The notes under the pieces: model-generated
Told to the model about the DNA's origin: nothing
Database searches by the model: none
The model's input: only the letters and a program-made list of their open reading frames with translations
Shown: piece by piece, positions 1 through 13,500 of the stretch
How the letters are laid out: every line of letters begins with the position of its first letter
Position numbering within the stretch: the first letter of the stretch is position 1
Program-made: the position numbers and the translations under genes
NCBI GenBank assembly: GCA_022376925.1
Contig: JAIOJX010000003.1
Location: forward strand, 36,137,874-36,201,873
From: Tragulus kanchil
Taxonomy: Eukaryota; Chordata; Mammalia; Artiodactyla; Tragulidae
Direction: 5' to 3'
Length of the DNA: 64,000 nt

Positions 1-153
1 ACATGTACACACACTGCCCACAAATAGAGTCCACATATACACACGGTTTGTACATAAACACATTCACACACTACTTACACACTGCAGAATATACTTATTT
101 ATACACATTACCTATGCATACATACACATACATATGTATATGTACATATAAAT

Positions 154-356
154 GGGCTTCTATAAAGAATCTGCCTGTGATGTGGGAGACCTGGGTTCAA
201 TCCCTACGTTGGGAAGATCCCCTGGAAGAAGGATCGGCTACCCACTCCAGTGTTCTTGCCTGGAGAATCCCCATGGACAGAGGAGCCTGGTGGGCTGCAG
301 TCTATGGATCACAAGAGTTAGACACGACTGAGCGACAAACACGTTCCCTTTCATAC
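154..356 (+). repeat. BovA/Bov-tA SINE
   Basis: tRNA-Glu-derived head (gggcttc..., gggttcaatccct) followed by the ruminant BovA body (cttgcctggagaatccc, atggacagaggagcctggtgg, gacacgactgag). It lies directly before the ERVL-like LTR. Confidence 0.9.
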
Positions 357-362
357 ACACAT

Positions 363-838
363 TGTGATGGTTAACTTCAAGTGTCAGCTTGAGTGGGCCA
401 CAGGGTGCCCAGATATTTGGACAAATATTATTATAGGTGTGTCTGTGAGGGTGTTTTGGGATGAGCTTCACATCTGAATCTGTCAACTGAGCAAAGCAGA
501 CGGCTGTCCCTAACATGGGGTGCCATGGCTATTCAGCTGAAGGACTGAATAGAACAAAAAGGCTGAGTTAAGAGGAGACTTTGCCTGCCTGAGTGCCTGA
601 CCTAAGACACTGCTCTTCTCTTCCCTGTGGACCAAAACTTAACCATGGGCTCTCCTGATCCTCAGGCTTCAAACAGGAACTGAACCTACATTACCGACAA
701 GATCTCCACTTGTTAACAACAAACCTTGAGACTCATCACCCATAAGGGCATGTGCTAATTCCTTATAATAAATCTCTCTTTCTACCTGTGTACCTATATT
801 CCATTGTTTTGTTTCTCTGGAGAACCCTGATGAATACA
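363..838 (+). mobile_element. Ancient ERVL/MLT2-like LTR remnant
   Basis: It begins TGTGATGGTTAACTT and ends TTCTCTGGAGAACCCTGATGAATACA, with an AATAAA signal near 766. These ends are familiar from old mammalian ERVL-type LTRs. The family name is from memory and uncertain. No internal viral genes are present. Confidence 0.6.
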
Positions 839-839
839 C

Positions 840-1484
840 ACTCATACACTTATACCAAAACACTAATATATACACAAATACATTTATACCTAATACACTG
901 GTTTATATCTTTAATAAATAAAATTCATTTAAAGTATATTTTATAAACCTTTTCTTTTACATTGGAGGATAACCAATGACCAGTGTTGTGATAGTTTCAG
1001 GCAGACAGCAAAAGGACTCTCCATACATACACACGTATCCCTTTTTCCCCAACCTCCCCTTCCTACCCAGGCTGCCACATAGTATTGAGCAGAGCTTCCC
1101 ATGTTAGACAGTAGGTCCTTTTTGGTTATCCGTTCTAAATATAGCAGTGTGTATACATGACACACTATTTACACATACATGTGCGCTCTCTCTCACACAG
1201 ACACACAAAGAAACAAATACTAGAGAAGTGTAGTCAAAATCCCACTAAATTTTCACAAAATCTACCTGAAAGCAAATGTCACCTGAGAATAAAATGCAAG
1301 AAGTCACTTCTATATAGCCATCACATAGAATTGCTTAATATGATGTATTTGAGGGGAAAAGGAGCTCATTTTGGTTTGAATTCTAATTTGCTCTCCCCAA
1401 TCCAAGTACTCAGAATTCCAATACTCAGAATTCCAATGTGTTTATAAATGCCAAAGGAGAAATGAAAAGCTGTAAATTACTTAC
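840..1484. other. Intron left of exon x15
   Basis: AT-rich intronic sequence with scattered ACACA/ATAC simple repeats (840-900, 1020-1040, 1190-1210). No further exon or named element seen. Confidence 0.6.
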
Positions 1485-1544
1485 CTCTTGATATTTCTGT
1501 TTGTTTCAGGATTTACTTTGATAAGCCCATTGAGATCTTGTTTC
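1485..1544 (-). CDS. SCEL: SCEL exon x15 (60 nt), repeat unit
   Basis: Acceptor CTCAAAG and donor GTAAGTAA. It encodes [20 protein letters not shown]; human has KKDLDGLIKVDPETNKNITR. It is the last exon before the left edge. No further exon is recognisable in 1-1484. It ends 61 bases before the start of duplication 1. Confidence 0.94.
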
Positions 1545-4500
1545 CTTTGAGTAAGGAAATGAGTTTTAATGAATGTCATTAAAATAAAACACTAATCAAG
1601 TGAACAATGATTGGAAAAATTAAGAAGTGGTAAAATATACACGTTCTCTATCAGTGTCATTTTTAAAGTTCTAAATGCAAATGAAAATTCTTCTCTTACA
1701 TCCTGAGCTGAAGACCATTTAAGTTTCCTAATTTATCAACAAGAAACTTAGCCCATTTTTGTTTGGTTCTCATTAGATTACTCGTTATTTAACAAAATCA
1801 ACTTTGCCCTCAGATGCATCTTGTTAGAAGACCCCAGATGGGCAGCACTGAAGTAATGTAAGTTATTAAAAGATAAATGTCTATACTGGATCCAGAGAGA
1901 ATGTAAATGTCCATCTAACAGATCAGATAAAATTGCCTGTTCTTTTTTTTTTAAAAAAATTAAATAAAAAATATAAATAAGCTTTACAATATTACAAATA
2001 CTAAGTAGTTGTCATTATATAAATGCAACCATTCCCCCAAATCAAGCCTTTTAGAATATAATTAGATTGCATGTGTTAGTCACTCAGTCACATCCAACTC
2101 TTTGCGACCCCAGGCACTATAGCCCAACAGACTCCTCTGTCCATGAAATTCTCCAGGCAAGAATACTGGGGTGTGTTGCCTTGCCCTCCTCCAGAGGATC
2201 TTCCCAGCCCAGGATAGAACCCAGGTCCCCTGCATTGCAGGCAGATTCTTCATTATTTGAGCCACCAGGGATGCCCTTAATTAGATTATGGTAAATTATA
2301 AGAGCGAGAAAAAGGTAGAAAAACAAATGACTCACTTCTTGGGGAAATGCATATTACCTCCATTAGAAGGCACTGAAAAATATCAAAAAGGCATATACTG
2401 AACTCAAAGCTTGCAGCAGGGTATGGGAGAAGTACCGTGTCTGGGCAATGCTGCCTTATTGACCCAAGTCTGAGGAAGAGATGGGGGGATGCTCTTGCTC
2501 CCAGTGTGTGTACCTGCCCAGCCTTCCAAAGTCTGCCTTCTGAGACACCATCCTTAGAAAAGTTGAATTTCAAGAGTTTTAGTCAAGCCTCACTATTGGC
2601 TACCTTTGTCATTTTAGAGATTCACTTCTAAAATGTCATCAAGATTGTGCTTTCTTTAGATACGAAGAAATTCAACTCAGTAACTCACCCTAAATCAAAT
2701 CAATGATTGGAAAAATTAAGAAGTGGTAAAATATACACGTTCTCTATCAGTGTCATTTTTAAAGTTCTAAATGCAAATGAAAATTCTTCTCTTACATCCT
2801 GAGCTGAAGACCATTTAAGTTTCCTAATTTATCAACAAGAAACTTAGCCCATTTTTGTTTGGTTCTCATTAGATTACTCGTTATTTAACAAAATCAACTT
2901 TGCCCTCAGATGCATCTTGTTAGAAGACCCCAGATGGGCAGCACTGAAGTAATGTAAGTTATTAAAAGATAAATGTCTATACTGGATCCAGAGAGAATGT
3001 AAATGTCCATCTAACAGATCAGATAAAATTGCCTGTTCTTTTTTTTTAAAACAATATAAATAAAAAATATAAATAAGCTTTACAATATTACAAATACTAA
3101 GTAGTTGTCATTATATAAATGCAACCATTCCCCCAAATCAAGCCTTTTAGAATATAATTAGATTGCATGTGTTAGTCACTCAGTCACATCCAACTCTTTG
3201 CGACCCCAGGCACTATAGCCCAACAGACTCCTCTGTCCATGAAATTCTCCAGGCAAGAATACTGGGGTGTGTTGCCTTGCCCTCCTCCAGAGGATCTTCC
3301 CAGCCCAGGGATAGAACCCAGGTCCCCTGCATTGCAGGCAGATTCTTCATTATTTGAGCCACCAGGGATGCCCTTAATTAGATTATGGTAAATTATAAGA
3401 GCGAGAAAAAGGTAGAAAAACAAATGACTCACTTCTTGGGGAAATGCATATTACCTCCATTAGAAGGCACTGAAAAATATCAAAAAAAGGCATATACTGA
3501 ACTCAAAGCTTGCAGCAGGGTATGGGAGAAGTACCGTGTCTGGGCAATGCTGCCTTATTGACCCAAGTCTGAGGAAGAGATGGGGGGATGCTCTTGCTCC
3601 CAGTGTGTGTACCTGCCCAGCCTTCCAAAGTCTGCCTTCTGAGACACCATCCTTAGAAAAGTTGAATTTCAAGAGTTTTAGTCAAGCCTCACTATTGGCT
3701 ACCTTTGTCATTTTAGAGATTCACTTCTAAAATGTCATCAAGATTGTGCTTTCTTTAGATACGAAGAAATTCAACTCAGTAACTCACCCCTAAAGTCAAA
3801 TCAATATCTGCGATAAGAAGTAAGTTACTATCAAACACTGAGACAATTCTTCAAAAATAAACAATTTTATGGGGAGCAGGGAGGAAAGGTCATGTGGCCC
3901 ATCATTATCATCCAAGTCCATGCTAGTAACACATGCTTCTGAAATTGATCGTTTTATCTTTGGGCTTCCCTGGTGGCTCAGGCAGAAAAGAATCTGCCTG
4001 CCTTGCAGGAGACATGGGTTCAGTCCCTCAAGAAAGAAAGGGAAACCTAGTCCAGTATTCTTGCCTGGAGAATCCCATGGGCAGAGGAGCCTGGTGGGCT
4101 ACAGTCCATGGGGTCACAAAGAGTTGGACACAACTGAGTGAATGATCATGTGGCCCACCGTTATTACCCAATCCAATGCTAGTAAAACATGTTTCTGAAA
4201 TTAAAATGCCAAATCATTTTATCTTATTGTCACTTACAGAAATCAGATTTAAAGAGACTAGTAAGTCTTACCCAGTGGTGTTTTCACTTTCTCTGGGATT
4301 CACTTTGATAATGTTATCAAGGTGTTCACCTCTTAAAATGAAAAATTTAGATCAGTTTCAAAGTATTCCCACAGTATTTTTTAATATACATTTCTGTATT
4401 GTTGATGATTATTAATTCAATACATTATTATACTGGTATTAAATTCATTTAGGTGATAAAACCTACCTGTCAATAATAGAGTTAAGCTAATCTCTAGGAT

Positions 4501-7500
4501 TCTCTTGACCTATAGGGAAATTTAAATTTAGATAGAAAGTACTGTGGACTCTCCAAGGTAAAGCTCAGGGTGGTACAGTTCAGACACAGATGAGAGAAAC
4601 CAGACTTAAAGATATGGCCTCCTTCAATAGACAGAGAAAATCACACAGCTAACCCAGGAGAAAATAACCAAGATTCCAAAACACGAATGCTGGTCCCACC
4701 CCTCTGTTAGTCTGATCTATCGTGGCATTTGCTCTCATAACCATTTCGAGATTTTGACTTCTTTGGAGAAAACATGAAAACCTTGTCAATCAGGTTGCAT
4801 TCAATTTTTTCTGAATTCTATCTAAGCAAGAATGTCCTGAAACCGTGTCAGATGTTTCCAGGGCCAACTGATGGGAGAAATTATGATTCAATTATTTCTT
4901 ATAGCTTATCTTGATGATAAGTAGTACTTGGTTTTACATCAGTTTAAAAAAGCTCCACCAGGATTTCCCTGGTGGTCCAGTGGTTAAGGTAATCATTATC
5001 ATCCAAGTCCATGCTAGTAACACATGCTTCTGAAATTGATCGTTTTATCTTTGGGCTTCCCTGGTGGCTCAGGCAGAAAAGAATCTGCCTGCCTTGCAGG
5101 AGACATGGGTTCAGTCCCTCAAGAAAGAAAGGGAAACCTAGTCCAGTATTCTTGCCTGGAGAATCCCATGGGCAGAGGAGCCTGGTGGGCTACAGTCCAT
5201 GGGGTCACAAAGAGTTGGACACAACTGAGTGAATGATCATGTGGCCCACCGTTATTACCCAATCCAATGCTAGTAAAACATGTTTCTGAAATTAAAATGC
5301 CAAATCATTTTATCTTATTGTCACTTACAGAAATCAGATTTAAAGAGACTAGTAAGTCTTACCCAGTGGTGTTTTCACTTTCTCTGGGATTCACTTTGAT
5401 AATGTTATCAAGGTGTTCACCTCTTAAAATGAAAAATTTAGATCAGTTTCAAAGTATTCCCACAGTATTTTTTAATATACATTTCTGTATTGTTGATGAT
5501 TATTAATTCAATACATTATTATACTGGTATTAAATTCATTTAGGTGATAAAACCTACCTGTCAATAATAGAGTTAAGCTAATCTCTAGGATTCTCTTGAC
5601 CTATAGGGAAATTTAAATTTAGATAGAAAGTACTGTGGACTCTCCAAGGTAAAGCTCAGGGTGGTACAGTTCAGACACAGATGAGAGAAACCAGACTTAA
5701 AGATATGGCCTCCTTCAATAGACAGAGAAAATCACACAGCTAACCCAGGAGAAAATAACCAAGATTCCAAAACACGAATGCTGGTCCCACCCCTCTGTTA
5801 GTCTGATCTATCGTGGCATTTGCTCTCATAACCATTTCGAGATTTTGACTTCTTTGGAGAAAACATGAAAACCTTGTCAATCAGGTTGCATTCAATTTTT
5901 TCTGAATTCTATCTAAGCAAGAATGTCCTGAAACCGTGTCAGATGTTTCCAGGGCCAACTGATGGGAGAAATTATGATTCAATTATTTCTTATAGCTTAT
6001 CTTGATGATAAGTAGTACTTGGTTTTACATCAGTTTAAAAAAGCTCCACCAGGATTTCCCTGATGGTCCAGTGGTTAAGGATTCACACTCTTAATGTAGG
6101 GGGCCCAGGTTTGATCCCTGGTCAGGGAACTAGATCCCGCATGCCGCAATACCTGGAACAGTCAAATAAGTAAAAAAAAAAAAAAAAATTCTTTTAAGGC
6201 TTCACTAACACCTCTCACTTTGTCCTTTGTAGCTCTTAATTTAACTAGAAAATTTGTCTCATTCTTAAATTATTTAGGAAAATATAGAATAAGAGATTAG
6301 GCAACAGGCTTTCCTGTACTTCACTGCAACTCAAGCATGTGGTTGTGGTCTCATCATATTCTTTACCTCCTCTCTCTGACAGACCCCAAAGTGCAAAAGC
6401 TCCTTAGTGACAGAGGAGACCATAATACTCAAATTTCTAATGCTGTATGAAAAGCTACCATGAAAAAAGGGGGTCACATCATTTTAGAAGGTTTACTTAC
6501 CCTTTCTCATTTTTGTCAGCCCTTTGGTTAACTTTAATAAGATCCTCAAGGCCTGGGTTTCTTTACAACATTGGAGTTGGCAGGGAGGGCACATCAACAG
6601 AGAGAGAAAGAGAGAAATTCAACAGCAAATTTCTCATAATAGGAGTAAGATGTTATCAGTAACTACATCAGAAGTCTTTAGAAATATTTAAGTGACTCTT
6701 CGTGCCAAATGTTGATACAGCTATCCTATAGTGAGAAGCCAACCATGAGTCCATCATGATTAAATCCATTGAAAAGTAAAAGTTCTTTGCACATTTCAGC
6801 TTTTGCTTTCTTTATCCTTTAAGGGTATGTTCGTGGGAAACTAACTTTAATATACGTGCTGAGATACTGTCTGCCTTAAACACAACCATCATTCCTATCA
6901 AGGGTAGAAATCAATATTTTAGATTAAACATTTTGAGGATTTATACAAGTCATCTTTAATAAAAAGTAACCTTAGAAACGTAAAAATACCTCTATCATAC
7001 TCTAGTACTTTAGATGAGTTGTGCTATTGTGTTCAGTTGGTTTAGACGTCTGACTCTTTGCAAAGACCCTGTGGACTGCAGCCTGCTGGGTCACAGCTAA
7101 TAAAACTTTCACACGCCGATAGCTTAAAACAGGGAAAATGAAAGCTAATCTTTCTAAATCCCATGATTGTCCAATGTTATTTTCATCTGTCTCTGTCTTT
7201 CACTGTGATAAGACTGTTGACCTTTGAGGTTTTCTTTCTGCGTAGGAGGGAGGGATGGGAGGAAGGAAAAGGCACTTTGGCTTCCCCCTGCTACACCACT
7301 GAGAGTCATCTTTTCTGCATCTAAACCCAGCCACTCTCAAATTATCCCAAATTAAAATCATTCCCATTTTCCCTCGTTCCTAGCCTACACAGTGACTGAC
7401 TTGTGATACTCATTCCTCCTTTCCTGATTTTCACCACTTTAATGGAACCCTACAAATTTCATTTCTTAAAAAAAAATCTGAGGGCTTCCCTGGTGGTCCA

Positions 7501-10500
7501 GTGGGTAGAGAGTCTGCCTTGCAGTGCAAGGGTCACTGGTTCGATCCCTGGCCCAGGAAGATCCTGAGGAGCGGTTAAGGAGCAGCTGGGCTGGTGTGTC
7601 TAGTTGCGAGCCAGTGCTCTGGAGCACGTGCGCTCAGAGCCAGTGCTCTGCACTAAGAGAGGCCACTGCAATGGGAGGCTCACATGGGCTGAAGAATAAA
7701 TTTAGATGAAAAATAAATGACTGGAAAACCAATAAAAGAGGCCAAAAAAATTAAAACAAAATAAAATGAAATTTTTTAAAAAATCTGAAATTTCATCTTC
7801 TGTAAAACTCAGATAACCACTCACAGAGAATTGACTGCTTTCTGACTTCATCTGTTCTCCACTTGAAAAACAATCAACTGAAATAATGCTTGGATATTCA
7901 CGCTATACTAATATGTTGTTAATAAATATTTAGTGCCTGAATGAAGGCAGCTATTGTCAACAATTTTCATTAGACAGACTTTTTAAGTGTTTTGCATCAG
8001 AGAGGGTTAAGAAGGCATACTGCCAAGCTTGAGTTGGAAAGCTAGCATATCTGTGCACAGATTGGCACAGACCAATGGTTTTCAAAGATAACCAGGACAA
8101 TAGAAATCATTATCATGTTAGGAAGGCAAATCTAATGACTAATCAAATACAAGGTAAACAGCCAATCTGGAGAAGAAGCAGTAGAGACCTCAAAAATATT
8201 TACCCTTTGCTCTTCTTTAATAAAACTGAGGTTTTCCTTAATAAAACTGTCAAAATGTTTATTTTTTCAACATGAAAAACAGTATCAGTAGTAATTCATT
8301 TTCTAGTATATCAGTGTCAGTCTAGAACTATAAGTTAACTTCCTTAAATGTTATCAGTTCAGTAACTAATCAATAATCCTTTGTGTGATATAAAATCAGT
8401 AAAAGCATGGCTTTTGAGCTTGAGGTGTTTACAAGAATCTCTGAGTGATAGTCATATGAAGTGAGTTGATCAAGATTCCAATTGAAAAATGCCTTAGTCC
8501 CTTATAAAGACTTCAGGAGTGAGGAGCTATCTTACCAGCCTCCAAATGCCTTATAGGGAATATATTTGGTTCATAAACCAGCCTACCATCCACTACTTCT
8601 AATGATTAGTTTGATATCAGTCACTTTCAGATGGAGAAGGGACTTGGAGAACATCTAGATCATACCCTTCATTTAATGGGTTGAGGAAACGCAGGTCTCC
8701 AGAGATTAAGCCACATGTCCAAGGTCACCCAGCACCAAGACACCCACCCATCTCCCAACCCCGACTGAGGTTCTGTTCCACTAGCTTGTCTGAATTTTGT
8801 CTTGAGCAGAAGGTCTCCCACAGGAAATGGCACAGTTTAAAACTCAATCAAAAAAAAAACTGTAAGAGTCTCAGTCAGATCTTACCCTTTGCCATCTTTG
8901 TCTGTCTGGGTATTCACAAGGACGAGGTTTTCGAGGCTCTTAGCTCTATACATCAGAAAGAAATTCAAATAAAAGACTGAATATCGGGGGGAAAAAATGT
9001 GTGGTATCTTGAAAGATCAGAAACAGTAACAATTTTTTCATGAATTGCTCATTTACTCTTACTGAATAGAGCAGCAGAAATCCTTCTGGGCAATTCTGTC
9101 TGAACTAAATGTACAATATAGAGTGCACTGCCCCATCTGCTAGCACATTTTTATGCCAGAGGATATAACTCCCTTCCAGATAATGCCTGAAAGAATAAAA
9201 CGAACAGGCCTGGAGATAATATTTTCAGGTTAGAGACAGATGCACTTACCTTTTCTCTGCTGGCTCCGACTTAAGATTTGCTCTGAAGAGACCATCGAGA
9301 CCTTGATTTCTTTACAGGAATTGAATAAAAAACCTTGTCAGTATTAATGATGGATACTTAACTCATGAAAACATAGATCAGTTTATGTCTAAGACAGGAA
9401 ATAATAGTTGCCTATGAAAGATGAGCCACACTTCTGGAAATCACTTTATTCCAAGCAGGTTTTATTCCCAGACTCAAATATTAAGTTGCAGTGGACCTTG
9501 GAGAAGAAAAAAGAAGATAAAAACTGAGGAGCCACAAGCTGTAATAGGTCTCTGGATATGTTGTTTGTGTTGGTGGAGTGTTTTTGTTTTTAATGTGAGC
9601 CAATATTTACAGAGTTGGCTACGACACATACACACCGGGAGTTTCAGGGTCTCCTGAAAGTGTACTGCAACTCTGGTCTCACATTCTCATATAGCAACAT
9701 CAGCTAGAGCTTAGAGTCATCCTGGCGTCTAGGGGAGGGCACTCCCTCTATGTTTCAAAGCTGGCTCCCGTCAGGCATCTCTACCTGCTTGGCCTCATCA
9801 GGCTGTGGAATCTGATTCTTGATCTAATACCTTCTCTCTTGGTTAAAAAAAAAAAAGAACTGAAAGTAGCAAATTGTTGTGAGTCATTAGTAGTCGTTTC
9901 TTAATAGATCATTTTTTCTCAGAACAGGGCGTGAAAAACCATATAGTTTCATCATCAAATCAATGAACTCTTTTGACATTTGCTTTGTTTCTCCTTCTCC
10001 TTGGTTTCTGCTAATTTGGTACAGTAATGGGCCAAGTAACAGAGAGAGAACTAAAATTGCACTTCAAAGTTCAATTAATGTGATCTTTAAAGCATGCAAT
10101 TATAAATGATTCAAAATAGGGAGGTGATGTTAACTAAGAAAGTGAGTGGATTTTACAGTGATTAAATTAATGCATTCAACGATCAAATGAAACTGTTTGC
10201 ATACTATTATTTTAGTATTTCAAGAAGAGAAATGGGGCTTTTTTTTACAACTGCCTTACTAAACAATAGTGAATGAAAATCAAAGAGACTTAGTATTTTT
10301 AAATTGCAATAACCACTAATAACAACAATGAAATAGTGATTTCTGCAAGCTTTTTGTTCAAGATTTGTAGGACACTTTTGACTAGCCCAGTATATGGATC
10401 CTTGGGCACAAAAACAATGAAAAGGTAAAAAGCAATTCAGTAATGAAGCAAAAAATAGATGTTTTAAAATCTTACCTATTCAAGCTTTTGTTCATTTTGA

Positions 10501-13500
10501 TGAGATTATCCAATTCTTCACTTCAGGAAGGGAAAAAAATATCTTACATCAGTAAAGAACCTGGGGGGAAATTCAGCTTAAAGCAACTATTTCTGAGTTT
10601 TCTGAAGTTCAACCTCTGTCCCATCTGTATTATCAATGAAAAACATGTCTTTCTTTCAAAGGTCTCCTTGAACATCCTTTTCTCCAAAAAATATTTCCCA
10701 GTTCTTTAATTGAAGACAGTCCCCTACGTCTTTGGAAGTCTTGCTGTGTTTTGGGTTTTTGTATCTCCTCAACGGTACTTATCAAAATTGCTATACTTTG
10801 CAATATATTGAAAATGAAAGTGTCAGTTGCTTAGTAGTGACTGACTCTTTGTGACCCCATGGACTGTAGCCTACCAGGCTCCTCTGTCCATGGAATTTTT
10901 CAAGCAAGAATATTGGAGTGGGTTGCCATTCCCTTCTCCAGGAGATCTTCCCAACCCAGGGATCGAGCCCAGGTCTTCCACATTGTGGAAAATTCTTTAC
11001 TGTCTGAGTCACCAAGGAAGTGGCTCATATATGGGGTTGTAATATATTGGATTGGCCAAGAAGTTTGTTTGATCTTGAGTGAAAATAAAGGACATACTTT
11101 TCAGATCCACCAAGAATGTCATTGAACAACATAGGCACTAACGGAACACTTTGCCCAACCCCATAGTAATCACACACTCGTCTCCTTGCTTCTACACATA
11201 TGAGTGGGAGTGAACACAGAGAGACACACAGACACACACATTCACACATTCACATACGACTAAAGATTTAGAACTGTGTTTTATATTAGATCCTCTTTAG
11301 TGCTTAATATAGGGTTTTTCACACAGTAGATGCTTAATACAGGTTTTAATTACATCAACAAGTACAGGTATGTGGACTGACTATAGATTCTACCTTTATG
11401 TAATGTGCATGCACAAAGCAGCTATTGGAGAATACTTATTTATCAGGAAGTCTGGTCTCTTTCTTAAAGTCTACTCCCCCTCATTCCAGGTAAGCCAAGT
11501 TTGCTCTCTGGCTTCCATATTTTAGAATTTCTTCTGGAGTTGTTTGTCCAGGAGCTACTCATTTAAGGAAAATCCTTGGGTTCTAGAAAATTCCTTAGAA
11601 CCACAGCAGCTCAGCCCTCTCCTCCATGAATGTGGCCACAGTAGCCGCTCACCTATCCACCTGCTTCTCCTTCATTTCTCCTGCTTTCCTCATCCAGTGT
11701 TCTGGTTCATAAATCTTGTTCTCTTCTTCCTGGCCTCGTTCCCTCAATTCTTTTTTCCTTTTTTTTTAAAAGGCCTAAAATTTATTTAAGATGTTTCTTT
11801 CTGGGACCATGGCTCTCCAAAATCTGTAAAATAAGAATACTAATCGTCCCCACCTCAGAAAAGAACCAATAAGTTAAATAATAGTGATTCATGTGATTAG
11901 AGTCATAAACTCTCAATTAATTTTGGCAATCATAGCAAGCAATTTCCAGTCACTATTAATTTTTCCATTAAAAAATGCTCATTATATTTATTCTGTAAAC
12001 TGAATTTAGAGGCACTAAGACTTTGGCTCAGCTTTAGAGAGGTAGAGTTGCTAAGTCACAAATGTGACTGGAGATGCCTGGCACAGCAAATCACCAGAAT
12101 AGTCGCGGGGATGGTCCTCTCAGGGATCCGAAAAATTATAAAAATAATCCACCGATTATTCAATCAACAGCCATCACAGAGATAAATCCTTTCAAGTCAT
12201 ATTGCATATTCAGTGGTAGGGTTGAAGACTCAGAATAAATAGAGAGATATGAAAGTTGTTGGCCCTGACAAAAAAATGGGTTAACGTTCTATCCTCGTGT
12301 GGGACAAATGCTACCCAGACCCTGAACACAATGCTGTATTGTCATTTCTTATTTGAAATTCTACCTCCAAATCTGAGGCTACAGATCTGTTCCATGTCCT
12401 CTAGTGACAGAGCAAACTCTGTACATTTTTACCCTAAACCTTTCTGACTGATGAGTCACAATGATGAGATTATCAGGATCCGGAAAATTAATCAAGAAAA
12501 TTAGCATAAATCACAAGAAGACATTCTGTGAGAAACTAAGTAAAATGGGGCTGGATTCTGAACAAAGAAGTTGAGCTTTGAAATGGTCTTAAGTTGATGA
12601 AAACTTTGGATATGAAGTATCACCACTGCATTTGGAATAGATTAAATGTTCTTAGTCAGATAGAAGTAACAGTCCATTTCTCAAAGGCGTATTACAAAGC
12701 AGCTCAGATAAATATATCTGAATCCAGCCCCTAATGACAGCCCATAGCAATAGGCATTTCCTGTGACCACCATCAAAGCAGCAGCTTCTCTCCATGAAGA
12801 ACGTATCTGGTGGTGGGATTTGTGCACAAGGTTGTCCCTCGTGGTGAGGGAGAGGGGACAGGAAAGCTTACCCAACTGCAGCTCTTACTGGTTGTGTTTG
12901 CCTTGCGGCAAATCATAATCGCTCTTCAGCATCACTCACCTATCTCTACCTTAGAAGCCTGTCAAAAAACTATCCAGGGCTTCCCCGGTGGTCCAGTGGG
13001 TAAGGACACCACCTTGCAGACCAAGGGGCGTCAGTTCGATCCCTGGCCTGGGAAGATCCCACGTGCGCGGAGCGGCTGGACCAATGTGTCCAAATACCGA
13101 GCCCGAGCTCTGGAGCGCATGCGCCCAGAGCTGGTGCCCAGCAACGACAGACGCCACTGAGATGGGAGGCCCACACGGGCCAAAGAACAAAGATGGATGA
13201 AAAATAGATAAATGAAAGCCCAATAGAAGTGACCCGCCTGCTCCCCTCCCTACCCAACCTGCCCCCTTCCCCACAAAAACTATCCAGTCTAAAACATTGT
13301 CCAATTCCCATTAAAAATAGAATATGCCCTCAAACAGAAATAAATAAATAAAAGGGGAGATAAGTAATGCATATTGCATATTCAGTGGTAGGGTTGAAGA
13401 CTCAGAATAAATAGAGATATGAAAGTTGTTGGCCCTGACAAAAAAATGGGTTAACGTTCTATCCTCGTGGGACAAATGCTACCCAGACCCTGAACACAAT

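Larger units (their letters stand above)
1605..3804. repeat. Direct duplication 1 (1605-2700 / 2701-3804)
   Basis: Two adjacent near-identical copies, offset 1096. They share 'caat' at the junction. Differences include the T/A-rich run near 1943-1975 versus 3038-3070 and single added bases. Contains a BovA SINE but no exon. Confidence 0.97.
3901..6080. repeat. Direct duplication 2 (3901-4989 / 4992-6080)
   Basis: Offset 1091, with the two bases 'ta' between copies. Carries SCEL exon x14 and a BovA SINE. The first copy stops inside a CHR-type SINE head (ggatttccctgg...), which continues only after the second copy. Confidence 0.97.

Noticed and set aside
3962..4060. tRNA gene-like box A/B in SINE heads
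   Set aside because: These are the tRNA-Glu-derived heads of BovA and CHR SINEs, without an intact cloverleaf; not tRNA genes.
4460..4500. acctacctgtcaataat as the donor of the missing human repeat unit
   Set aside because: The upstream reading has a stop in the needed phase and no LIKV-like core.
12868..12960. CTTACC and CTCACC strings that look like minus-strand donors
   Set aside because: The 60 bases to the right do not translate into a sciellin repeat in the required phase and no matching acceptor is found.
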